64,000 bases of DNA from NCBI GenBank assembly GCA_026874595.1, contig CM049306.1:36784019-36848018 (forward strand), in the 5' to 3' direction. This stretch comes from Sipunculus nudus (Eukaryota > Annelida > Sipuncula > Golfingiida > Sipunculidae). Positions 35,801 through 44,084 of this stretch are shown piece by piece. Positions within the stretch are counted from its first letter, which is position 1; each line of letters starts with the position of its first letter. Under the pieces are notes generated by a model, which worked only from the letters and a program-made list of their open reading frames with translations, ran no database searches and had not been told where the DNA came from. Made by a program: the position numbers and the translations under genes.

Positions 35801-38718
35801 GGACATACGCAACTGACGAATATGCTTGCCGAAATCGAAGATTTCCGGCAAGCAACAAAGACATGGACATACGGAATTGACGAATATGCTTGCCGAAATC
35901 GAAGATTTCCGGCAAGCAATGACATCGCAAGGTTTTGCAGCATATACAAATTGCATTGCAAGGTTGTTTAAAACCACAGTACAAATGTTTAGATAGTTAA
36001 TGTTCAAAACGAACATTAACTAAGTTAATGTTCAAAACAAAACAGAAGGAAAATTAAAAGATATGCAGGATTCGTAGATTGAGGCTATGAAGCAGGGATT
36101 ATGGTTTATGGATACCGATTGCATAAACAATTTTCGTTGAACGGCGCTATTTTTTATGCTTGTGATTAACTATACAAATTTGTTTTTTTCTGTGCGTTCA
36201 AAAACAGTCCAAGCATTTTTTTTTTGGGGGGGGGGGGGCGATTCTTTCTAAAACTAGGTTCAACCAGTTATACAACTTCACATTTCACTTAGTGGATGGG
36301 TTTCGAAGAAACTTCCCCCTGGTTTTTACTAAAAAAATCTATTAAAGCAAGTAAATTAGGGAATTAATGTCCTCCGCTTTGGTATCTTGTTGTCTTTCAT
36401 GCTTTATAAGCAACCAAGATTATGACATGTGGCGAAATCTTGACGGTACATGAAAACCTGAATAAATCCAATATGACATGTGGAACATCTGCAAGCGTAC
36501 GAACAAAAACTAAATCGCCTTGAGAAATTTGACCAAAAACTTCCAATTTATTTTGAGCTTGAGAAAATATTTTTTAGATAGACAACCCAAACCCAATCCC
36601 AAATCCAATCCTAACCAAATCCAATCCTAACCAAGGTATGCATGAGAGCAGTCACTGTTCCAAATTTGAATCTGATAATAATATTAAGGAAAGTTTTCGC
36701 ACAGAAAATAACCTGACGGACGGACAGACTATGGTCAGACCAGACAAAATCATGTCCCCAGTTCCGCGGAAGACGAAAGTTTTGGTCTACTGATCAGAAA
36801 AAAAACTGGATTGCATTTAAAAAACTGGATTGCATTCAGAACTTTTTATTAAAAAATGTGCCTGTAATTGCGAAATGTGGTAAGTGGTAATTTTTAGCCA
36901 AGTGGTAATTTTTAGCCAACCATTGCATTAATTTACCGTATAATTCATTTTTACAAATTAAAATATAACAATCAAAACAAACTATGAACTAAAGGATTAA
37001 AGGCTTTTGTATTATAGCCTTCAAGTGCCAAGGCTCACTTTAACCCTGCTGTGAGAATACTGGGTTTCATTAAACCATTTAGTACACTATTCAGGATTAA
37101 ATACTTTAGTACACTATTCAGGATTAAATACATTTATCCTACAACTAGGAATGCAATCTGCACAAACAATTGGTTCAAGATATAGTTTCCAGGGTAGCAA
37201 CCTTACCACCGTCGCCCTTTACCACCTAGATTTACAAGGTAGCTTTCGTGTACTTTTGTTTACAAGATCAGCTTTCAAGTATAAATACATATAGCAGCAG
37301 TTTATTTTTAAAATAGCATCTTTACCTAGTTTCGACTTCCTTCACAGGCTTCATCTTCGCCCAGACATCCTTCACAAGACTTGCCAGCACCCCCTCTTTA
37401 CAGATAACAGACTTCACATGTTCTATCTTCTCCTGCTTATCCTTTGGTAGGTTTGCATCTCTGAAATTATTCAGGTTATTATATGATTATGGTGCTGTAG
37501 GTTCACGCCGATACAAAAAAAAACCAATAAAGATTTATGAAAGGGTAAATCTGAAATTAGCAACAAAACACTTCATAAAAACGATTCTTCTTCCTCCTAT
37601 TCAGATTCCTCTTATTCCGAACAATTTAAATATAAAATTTTAAGTATTTAAATTTAAATATCTATTAAAATGTGTACAAATATACATTATATTATAAATG
37701 TATACATTATATAATACATTTATAATATAAAGTTCAATACATAATATTTTCTGTATTATACAACGGGCAAGCCACAATGACGCCAATCCACAATGACGCC
37801 AAAGGTGTATATACCTCATCTAGTAGTCGTTTAACCAATAGAAGGTCTAACATGTTTAAGCTTTAGTTCATATTATAGTTTAGGGTTGTATAATAAGACC
37901 TTTAAGCAGTATTTGCGTTTCATCGATATACAACATGCGAAGCGTATTTTTGTAACCGTATCGATATATAGGTATATTGATACTCACCTACTGAATACCA
38001 AGTCCAACAGAATACCAAGTCCAACTGGATACAAAGTAAAGTAATTTGTGCCCCGTTTGGACGTTTACGGTGTTCAAATGCGCATTTTTTGCCCTTTGAA
38101 CATTTTTTTGCCCTTCGGTGGCAGGATATTCATCCGAGTGAACAAAGTTCCGATGACGTTACCATGGAGCACAAGGTTATACTAAGTTCTAGGCCCAGCT
38201 TACGTATTGTGCCCATCTTACATTCAGTGCTCAAATAGTCGCCGGTCTAATCGGTGCTCAAAATAGTCACAGACCTAATTTAAGTTTTAACACTGTCCAT
38301 TTGGTTTTAGATGCGAAGGTTTTGGGTACAAATGTACAGTCAATTTGCCCATGTATGGACTTTAAGGATGCGGTGAATACAGATTTAAGGATGAGATGAA
38401 TACAGATTTAAAAGTTTCCAGGATATTACAGTTTACGTTTCAAGTACATAAAGTTTGAAATTTTGCCCATGCGACGTCCAGGGTACTTTTAAAAATAAAT
38501 TCTTTCCACGGGTTATTCAAGAGTTTCCAAGAGAACGCAAGTTTATAAATATTAAGCAAGAGGTTCAGGCCCCATTCTTGCCCGCCCCCTCCAGTTCCTG
38601 AGGTAACAGACCCCATTTTAACATTTCATGGTCACTTCAAAGTAACTTACCCCTCGGGCGCAGGCTCACAAAGCACCTGGACTGGCGCCAGCAGGAGAAC
38701 AAGCACGAACAGCCGCAT
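20764..38718 (-). CDS. Secreted multi-exon protein of seven predicted helical-hairpin repeats (family not recognised); 16 exons, about 654 aa
   Basis: The exons listed below total 1,965 nt, stay in frame throughout and end in a stop. Exon 1 encodes a signal peptide (MRLFVLVLLLAPVQVLC). Exons 2-15 alternate. Type A exons place one Cys just before an amphipathic helix (for example VICKEGVLASLVKDVWAKM). Type B exons place a helix before one Cys (for example LAFGILARLFRLC). Each A-B pair would form a helical hairpin with Cys at both ends, 44-70 residues apart; linkers are acidic, Pro-rich or KGKGGK-type. Cys total is 13, because type A exon 12 has none. Fourteen of 15 introns are phase 2. Dibasic sites (PETKR, GGKR, TEKR) could allow cleavage; exon 14 has two N-glycosylation sequons. 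An acceptor ends just before the ATG, so the 5' UTR is split. I do not recognise the family. Saposin-like folds are a distant structural comparison only, since the six-Cys pattern is absent. Function unknown. Confidence 0.75.
21308..21457 (-). CDS. Exon 15 (type B, hairpin 7)
   Basis: Acceptor 'attctttcag', donor 'ccggg|gtatgc', phase 2 at both ends. Core: IIFIKKLVYFRTNLCKDVEA, one Cys, then a Pro-rich tail. Reading through the donor reaches a stop 14 codons later, an alternative end for the protein. Confidence 0.7.
21956..22096 (-). CDS. Exon 14 (type A, hairpin 7)
   Basis: Acceptor 'gcaacttcag', donor 'gcagg|gtaaat', phase 2 at both ends. Core: AVLVERVCSEEADVFFKGLI, one Cys; sequons NVT and NQT follow. 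Confidence 0.72.
22374..22486 (-). CDS. Exon 13 (type B, hairpin 6; borders uncertain)
   Basis: Acceptor 'aaatcctgtgag', weak donor 'atatc|gtgttt'. It starts in phase 0 and ends in phase 2, as needed by its neighbours. Core: LIRVMEYVIISFGYMRMQKC matches the type B pattern. A stronger donor ('cccaag|gtaaga', 22,340) lies beyond a stop in this frame. The donor region has a 19-bp direct duplication of 'cgaatatcgtgt', so the true border may differ. Confidence 0.45.
22605..22619. repeat. C homopolymer
   Basis: About 15 C, within the intron between exons 12 and 13 of the hairpin-repeat gene. Confidence 0.9.
23045..23120 (-). CDS. Exon 12 (type A position, hairpin 6, no Cys)
   Basis: Acceptor 'tttattttcag', donor 'gggttg|gtaaac'. 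Starts in phase 2 but ends in phase 0, the only such junction in the gene. Core: LKEIFKQLKHAFREEMEAGD; the Cys expected of a type A exon is absent. Confidence 0.6.
23587..23694 (-). CDS. Exon 11 (type B, hairpin 5)
   Basis: Acceptor 'tgaatttcag', donor 'ccact|gtaggt', phase 2 at both ends. Core: KQIAVIFGLLRHQQQICRIK, one Cys. Confidence 0.72.
23986..24165 (-). CDS. Exon 10 (type A, hairpin 5, with acidic and GKGG linker)
   Basis: Acceptor 'atggacacag', donor 'aagag|gtaggc', phase 2 at both ends. Core: VKALVCEGEIPALMDNIVTD, one Cys. It is followed by an acidic run and QGKGGPGKGGKR, ending in a dibasic pair. Confidence 0.75.
24950..25910. repeat. Intronic dispersed repeat ('tatcgcggcgacacca' type)
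   Basis: Several units carry 'gttatcgcggcgacac' and 'aaaagttaacggaaggacag'. The reverse complement of this block (for example 'agtgtcgctgcgataac') appears at 41.38-42.03 kb, so it is one family in inverted copies. 'gttgatcgttatcgcggcga' is directly duplicated at 25,483-25,556. Confidence 0.6.
26025..26171 (-). CDS. Exon 9 (type B, hairpin 4)
   Basis: Acceptor 'tttttctgtag', donor 'acggg|gtaagt', phase 2 at both ends. A Pro-rich stretch (VPLPPPR) leads into RIILKRFGRLVEVLCETEVP; one Cys. Two stronger-looking frames on the opposite strand are shadows. Confidence 0.7.
26966..27184 (-). CDS. Exon 8 (type A, hairpin 4, with KGKGGK linker)
   Basis: Acceptor 'attttaccag', donor 'atgga|gtaagt', phase 2 at both ends. 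A Gly/Lys linker (KGAGKGKGGKGAVKG) precedes ISEDLLKGLKATVCVEDVKN; one Cys. Longest exon of the gene. Confidence 0.75.
27880..28260. repeat. Intronic repeat with 'gccccggccactttgtggcggggg' type ends
   Basis: The block 'atgccccggcctacagcaaattag' (27,590) recurs as 'atgcccccgcctgtagcaaattag' (27,925). The 'tgccccggccactttgt' block occurs twice (28,170 and 28,235). Confidence 0.5.
28542..28658 (-). CDS. Exon 7 (type B, hairpin 3)
   Basis: Acceptor 'ctttgtctag', donor 'ggctat|gtaagt', phase 2 at both ends. Core: KIIPRLIKAHSKICIEKEDD, one Cys. Confidence 0.75.
29268..29357. repeat. Exact 29-bp tandem triplication
   Basis: 'accgacagacgccagttaaa' with its flank is repeated three times in succession, within the intron between exons 6 and 7. 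It makes a spurious VKKFYRQTP repeat frame. Confidence 0.9.
29412..29558 (-). CDS. Exon 6 (type A, hairpin 3)
   Basis: Acceptor 'atgttgcag', donor 'gagag|gtaagt', phase 2 at both ends. An acidic, Pro-containing linker precedes the core EEIKMILCDEVISKLVEQLK; one Cys. Confidence 0.75.
30095..30169 (-). CDS. Exon 5 (type B, hairpin 2)
   Basis: Acceptor 'tttttgcag', donor 'gccca|gtaagt', phase 2 at both ends. Core: PIFRALNVLGEIYKENCPVI, one Cys. Confidence 0.75.
30744..30878 (-). CDS. Exon 4 (type A, hairpin 2)
   Basis: Acceptor 'ttcacatag', weak donor 'aaaag|gtgtta', phase 2 at both ends. Core: VIPRLCEVKDLHTLLKGIAE, one Cys; ends in a KR dibasic pair. Confidence 0.72.
31503..31607 (-). CDS. 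Exon 3 (type B, hairpin 1)
   Basis: Acceptor 'tgctgcag', donor 'ctgaa|gtaagg', phase 2 at both ends. Core: KIRLAFGILARLFRLCDESL, one Cys, 45 residues after the Cys of exon 2. A 5.7 kb repeat-filled intron separates the two. Confidence 0.75.
31620..35930. repeat. Satellite-like units and hairpin repeats in intron 2
   Basis: About ten 148-160 bp units share 'gccgaaaactagacctgtct', 'aaaagtcgccgagttataag' and a 'tctcgtttgacgaga' mini-hairpin. The best tandem run is 31.86-33.70 kb, with scattered units to 35.4 kb. Interleaved are longer modules ending 'acagacagacaaggacatac' plus a palindrome 'gcttgccgaaatcg..gatttccggcaagc' (34,560; 35,824; 35,889). Related units recur at 43.55-44.08 kb. Confidence 0.7.
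36345..36775. repeat. Dispersed repeat, copy 3 of 3
   Basis: Same order of blocks as at 7,560-8,065: 'tcttgttgtctttcatgctt', then 'gacatgtggcgaaatcttgac', then 'ccaatcctaaccaaggtatg' and a gacggacggacag stretch. It lies in intron 2. Confidence 0.7.
37326..37460 (-). CDS. Exon 2 (type A, hairpin 1)
   Basis: Acceptor 'taatttcag', donor 'actag|gtaaag', phase 2 at both ends. Core: VKSVICKEGVLASLVKDVW, one Cys. Confidence 0.75.
38651..38718 (-). CDS. Exon 1: signal peptide
   Basis: M-R then a hydrophobic run ending VQVLCEPAPEG; cleavage is likely near Cys17 or soon after. The acceptor 'aatgtttcag' sits four bases before the ATG, which fixes this start. Donor 'gaggg|gtaagt', phase 2. Confidence 0.75.
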
Positions 38719-39609
38719 GGTCCTGAAACATTTGCCAGGTTTTATTCCATTAATGGTTACACAAATTCACATTCAAATCCATGTACATTTTGGAACCCAT
38801 CTACCCGATAATAGATTCACTACCGGGTTAAGCGATCAAAGGATTTACTATCAAATTATTTTTTTATGCCGTAATAAAACCAGAACAGTAAAATTACTTT
38901 TTATGACAAATATCTGCAGGGAAATTATCAGTTGAAGCAGTGTAAAAAGGTAAGAAATTGGGGAGGGTCAACCCATTATAGGCTTATTTGGTAAACGGGA
39001 GGACAAGGTTGGCACGTTTCAGCTTAAAGTTACTCAAAATAACTCAAAATTATTACTCAAAATTATACGAGAAGCATGTACGAAAAGTAAAATTTGTGTA
39101 CGAAAGCAGAATTGATTTTCACTGTGAAACAAGTCATCCACAGAAGCAAATCATACCGAACGGGAGTGTGCGGCCAATTTTATGAGTGAAAGAAAGGAAA
39201 CCATGAAATATGGTCCGCCTTAATTCAATAGTCCGCCTTAAAACTATTGGAATAGTTAGTTATTGTGTACCTGCGCACCTGTCAACAATTTGGCATTCAC
39301 TAGTCCACAATTTCATGTAATAAAAAATTAACTGAAAAAAAGCTTCCACTCTAGGGAATAGTGTAGGAAACCGTGCCGGAATGAATCCTGCAAGAACCCG
39401 GCAGGCTTCGTGTGGGAAGGTAAATTCTGCATCTGTTAGTTTTTCCATAAGGAATTTTATTTGAAAAAAAAATAAAGCATACCCAAGTCTGTGACATGTA
39501 CGTAAAAAGTACTCCATATGCCAATATTTAATGTTTTTATCATTCACCAAATATTGGCTTTTGTGTCTTGACCTGTGGTTAAAATTATTCCGAAGATATT
39601 TTAAAATAA

Positions 39610-39772
39610 GATTGTTCGTTCGTTCCAATGCTTCCCGTTCGTTCCAATGCTTCCCCCCCCCCCCCCCGTTCGTTCCAATGCTTCCCCCCACCACTGTTCG
39701 TTCCAATGCTTCCCGTTCGTTCCAATGCTTCCCCCCCCCCCGTTCGTTCCAATGCTTCCCCCCACCACAAGT
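39610..39772. repeat. Tandem array of 'cgttcgttccaatgcttccc' separated by C runs
   Basis: Seven units of about 19 bp, several separated by runs of 7-15 C. Frames across it (GGGKHWNER on the minus strand) are repeat artefacts. It would lie in the 5' UTR intron of the hairpin-repeat gene. Confidence 0.9.
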
Positions 39773-39909
39773 TACCACTTCATGTCATATCATTCTCCCC
39801 CCCCCCCCCCTCAAATCATTCAAAATTTACCACAAACAGCACATATGGTTTCAGGGGTCACAAGACTAAGTTACAGGTTTCAATACGTCCCATCTAAGGG
39901 TTACACTTA

Positions 39910-40472
39910 AGGGGTGAACCCACCAAGGCCGACACGCATCTCGACACAGCGCGACGCAGGCCGACACCAGTAATCAGGCGACACACACCGACACTTGTTT
40001 GTGTCGGTTTGCGTCGCCTAGCGTGTCGTGAAGTGTGTCGTGCAGCCAAAATAACAAACCAATTGACCGACACACACTGGGGTTCATGATACGGAGATTA
40101 TCGCGTGTTGGCCGGAAGTTGACCTTTTTAGATTACCTGTTGCAAGTGTTTAGCAATAAAGCTATAACCACTTTATATTTTATATTTTGAATCTTAATGC
40201 ACGATCCGTGTCGAGTTGTGTCGAGAAGAAACCGACGCAACCCGACACGCGTTTTCATCGCACGACAAAACGAACATGTTCGATCGTGTCGCAAAGCCCG
40301 CGATGCAAAGCCGACACGCTTCTTGTGTAGTGTGCTTCTCCACGATGTGTCGTGTGAGCTGGTCCACTGCCACGACACAGGCGGACGTCGCGACACACTG
40401 GACGTCATCTGTGTCGGAAAGCGTGTCGAGAGACGTGTCGGGACGCGTGTCGGCTTTGGTGGGTTCACCCCT
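39910..40472. mobile_element. PIF/Harbinger-like MITE, 563 bp
   Basis: The termini AGGGGTGAACCCACCAA and TTGGTGGGTTCACCCCT are perfect inverted repeats, flanked by TTA on both sides, the three-base TWA target of PIF/Harbinger transposases. Both ends are dense in CGACAC/GTGTCG. Both halves match the ends of 47,123-49,149, so this is an internally deleted relative. No transposase. Open frames on both strands follow from base composition. Confidence 0.8.
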
Positions 40473-40652
40473 TTACAATTATTGAAACATTTCATATGAT
40501 TTTTAAATATACAGTGTTTTCTTTATCAAAAAGGGTTTCTCACAGCATACACGTAGCCAATATAGAGCCACAACAAATAGTTGTACCGCCAATATTTATT
40601 GAACATGTACAATTCATAACAATACTTTACTGTCGAAAAAATTAGTGCTCAC

Positions 40653-40690
40653 CTTTGAAACGCAGACCTTCGGAAATTCTGTCGGCGTAT
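40653..40690 (-). other. Candidate 5' UTR exon of the hairpin-repeat gene
   Basis: About 30 bases below a TATA box on the minus strand lies a short GC-richer stretch ending at a good donor ('tttcaaag|gtgagc'). The first coding exon of the downstream gene starts with an acceptor four bases before its ATG, so a non-coding upstream exon is required, and this is the best candidate. The implied intron (1.9 kb) contains the Harbinger MITE and the C-rich array. The start at 40,690 is an estimate. Confidence 0.4.
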
Positions 40691-40715
40691 GCGAAGAAAG
40701 AGACCTCGTCCGCCT

Positions 40716-40722
40716 TTTTATA
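40716..40722 (-). promoter_or_regulatory. TATA box
   Basis: TATAAAA within 'tagtataaaaaggcgg' on the minus strand, properly spaced from the candidate 5' UTR exon. Confidence 0.45.
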
Positions 40723-41379
40723 CTAGATCCCTCCAAAGGAACCTGTTTCGTCGTCAAAAGCTGTGAACGTGTCCAAAGGCGACTAATTAAAAGTAATGAA
40801 TAGACGCCCTGTAATCCTCAGATACAAAGGGTGTTTCATGGGTGGAGGTTGAATTCATTGAAAGGGTGAATTCGCGCATGACCAGGATTGACAGTACATG
40901 TGAAAGATTTGGCAAATGTTTTATGTTTTTGCCAATCGGTCCGTACGAAGCAAACCTGGGAGCCATCGAGTTGAAGCAATTTAACGTGTAATATTGTTTC
41001 ATGGGGGAGAGGGAGAATTGCATCCTCAGTTTTTATGGATACTGACGAAGTGCCTTGTGTCCCTCGACTTTTCGGCAAATAAAAAACATATTTTAAAATT
41101 TCACTTCAACCGGTCATTTAGTTTTTTCATTTTTCTTAATAATCTTCTAATGCATTTCTTATTGAAAAAAAATTGATATTGTACGTGCCACTTTCCTTTA
41201 TGAATTGTCATAGATGTTAGCTCCGGTTTTTGAATTTAATCAAAGTGAATGGTGAAATATAATGTGCTGAAATGGAGCAACTATTCGTATAATTAAACAC
41301 ATATATCATAATATGAGGTGGGAATAAAGAAATTTAGGGTATTCTTATAACTAGATTCTGTTCATGTTTCATACGCCCG

Positions 41380-42030
41380 TACAAGACGGACGTATTATGG
41401 TGTACCCACGGTCTCGTCCGTCCGGTCGTTAACTTTTTATAGTGTCGCCAATACGGCGTACCCACGGTCTCGTCCGTTTGTGTCGCAATTATGGTGTACC
41501 CACGGCCTCGTACGTCCCTACGTTTTCTTTTAGTGTCGCAATTATGGTCTACCCACTGTCTCGTCCGTCCGTTCGATAACCTTTGATGTCGCCATGATGG
41601 TGCACCCACGGTCTCGTCCGTCCGTTAACTTTTAGTGTCGCAATTACGGTGTACCCACGGTCTTGTCCGTTTACTTATAGTGTCGCCATTATAGAGTACC
41701 CACGGTTTCGACCGTCCGTCCATTAACTTTAAGTGTCGCTGCGATAACTAACCAGGGCTTAGCTGGTTTTTCACGAAATACCATAACTACTAACCAAAAA
41801 AATATCTCGGCCGAGTTCGATTACAGGCAAAATCCACTCGTATTTAAAGAGTACACAGGTCACAAGGCTACTTTGTGATGTCGCTGCAATATTATCCACT
41901 ATATTAACTCGCCTAAGTTCGATTCCTTGTAAAATCTATGCATATATAATGAGATCAGATGTCATAGGAATTTGGTGGCGCCGTGTTTACTTACTATAGT
42001 CCGTTCCATACCCCCGTCCAACTGATTTTT
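41380..42030. repeat. Tandem array 'gtacccacggtctcgtccgt', then inverted copy of the 25 kb repeat
   Basis: Six or seven units of about 50-60 bp ('tagtgtcgcaattatggtgt' + 'acccacggtctcgtccgtcc') are followed by 'agtgtcgctgcgataactaa', the reverse complement of the 24.95-25.91 kb block. Confidence 0.75.
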
Positions 42031-42429
42031 CGCTATTATCTCTACATAAGACAAACTTGCCAAACAAAATTTGCACCATTGGTATAAAAGGCAAAAGCGT
42101 AATTTTTGGCACATTACCTACTCATGATATAAATATTATTTACTTCACGGCCTGGTTGACATGTCTCATATATATCCGTGGTTCATTGGGTTCAAGTTGC
42201 CATTGATTATCTTCCTTTGATATGGATATAAAGTAATGTGAAGTTACAGTGAAGCGCGTGCACGAGGAGAATACAAGTCTCGCTGTAAACAGGGGTCGGC
42301 AGCTCTTGATTATTGGTCGCGTGAATGTTGGTGCCTCTTTAGTACGTAACGTCTATTATGACGTCATCACTATTCCCTGATATGCCAAATTCACAGATTA
42401 GTGGCAAGATGTCGCTACAGAATAGACTT

Positions 42430-44080
42430 GTTACTCATATAATGGTTTTAAATTGTTCACAGGAAAATGACATAATGCTTGCCGGAAATTGAAATGATAG
42501 ACAGACGGACAGATAGAAGATACTGGTCGGTTTTCTATCAATGGAATGTTTCACAGGGCCATTGCTGAGAAGTTGTGCCCCGTAGAATGACATTTCAGAC
42601 AAAAGAACAAGCAGGCAGACAAAGCTGACAACAAATGACGAACAAACAGACATACTGACAATGTGAGACAAGATTGACACCAGATGACTTTACCTGGTTA
42701 TGGAGAAGGATCAGAGGAAGAAAATAAGTTATACTTTATGTAATTGCGGTTTGTAGTTTTGGAGATATGGCAACATAATATTTTACTGGGGATGTTCGAC
42801 TGCAGCGCCCTCTAGCGGAAATATCTTGAAGACGACAAATGCGTTTCGTGATATAAGTATATGACATATGATGTCATATGTTTTGAAAGGATTCCTCCAA
42901 ATCTCTGGCCTATTGAATGCCAAATGAGAGATGCAAGAACCAGCAAGCAGGTGAATTTGAAGTAAACTGACAAACAGACAGACATACTGACAAAGTGAGA
43001 CCAGTTGACTTACTCAAGTTATTAAGAAGAACCAGCGGAAGAAAATAAGCCATAGTTTCTGTAATTGAGGTTTATAGTTATGGAGATATGGGTAAAAAAA
43101 TGATATGAAGGTTAGGGTCAATTGCAGCGCCCCCAAGCGGCCATATCCGGATAATGAAAAATACGTTTCGAGATATGAGTGTAAAACATAAAATGTACTG
43201 GTTCCAAAAGGATTCTTTCAAAACTGTGGCCTGTAGAATGCTATTTGTGAGACGCAAGAACCAGTAAGCAATCGAATTTGAGGACAACTGACAAACAGTC
43301 AGACACACTGACAAGGTGACACAAGAATGACACCAGATGACTTACTCAGGTTATGGAAAAGACCAAGAGGAAGAAAATAAGCTTTAGTTTATGTAATTGA
43401 GGCTTATAATTTTGGAGATATGGCCAAAACATGATATGTTGAAGAGGTGTGCAACCAGCGCCCTCAAGCGGCCGTATTAGAAAAATGAAAAAAATATTTC
43501 GAGACACTTAAGGTATGTAAGTTTCAAAAAGATTCCTGCATCACTGTGGTCTCCAGGGCAAGATGAATGAAATCTCGTAATATCTCGTTGAACGAGATAT
43601 TATGCGAGAAATTGCGAGATTTGTAATGCAACCTTTTAGTACTAATTGAATGCTACCTAATGCAAAAAGCTAGACCTAGAAAATATGAACACTTACTTTC
43701 AAATATCAGCACTTTTCCCCGAAAATGCGTTACCATGGTTGCCGCAAATTGAGTCAACTACATACCAGAAGACAGGCCTCGGAATGACGATTAAAATGCG
43801 CCACCGTTGAAGTAGATACGATTAATAGTAACACAGATATGAAGAAAAAACCGTTTTGTATACTATTGATGACCTTGACCTTTGACCTATATTGACCAAA
43901 AATAATAGGCTCCTCTCATTTTAAATTTTCAATCAACTGTTTAAGTTTGAAAGCGATTGCTGCAAAATTGTGACCTGTAGAGAGGGAACAGACAGATAGA
44001 AAACAGACAGACAGACAAACAGACATCCGCGACTGACCAACCAGCTTGCCGAAATCGGAGATTTCCGGCAAGCAATCAAT
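42430..44080. repeat. Dispersed repeat block related to intron 2 repeats
   Basis: Three related units of about 0.4 kb each contain 'ttatggagatatgg', 'gcgccctcaagcggcc' and 'caaacagacagacatactgac' (about 42.66, 43.0 and 43.4 kb). They are followed by a 'tctcgttgaacgaga' unit and by the palindrome 'gcttgccgaaatcgg..gatttccggcaagc' at 44,043-44,073. No gene. Confidence 0.7.
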
Positions 44081-44084
44081 ATTG

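Noticed and set aside
37980-38035. Possible extra exon between exons 1 and 2 of the hairpin-repeat gene.
   Set aside because: It consists of a short direct duplication ('gaataccaagtccaac'), lacks the module pattern, and exons 1 and 2 already join in phase.
39260-39778. 172-codon minus-strand frame with GGGKHWNER repeats.
   Set aside because: Entirely explained by the C-run/cgttcgttccaatgc tandem array.
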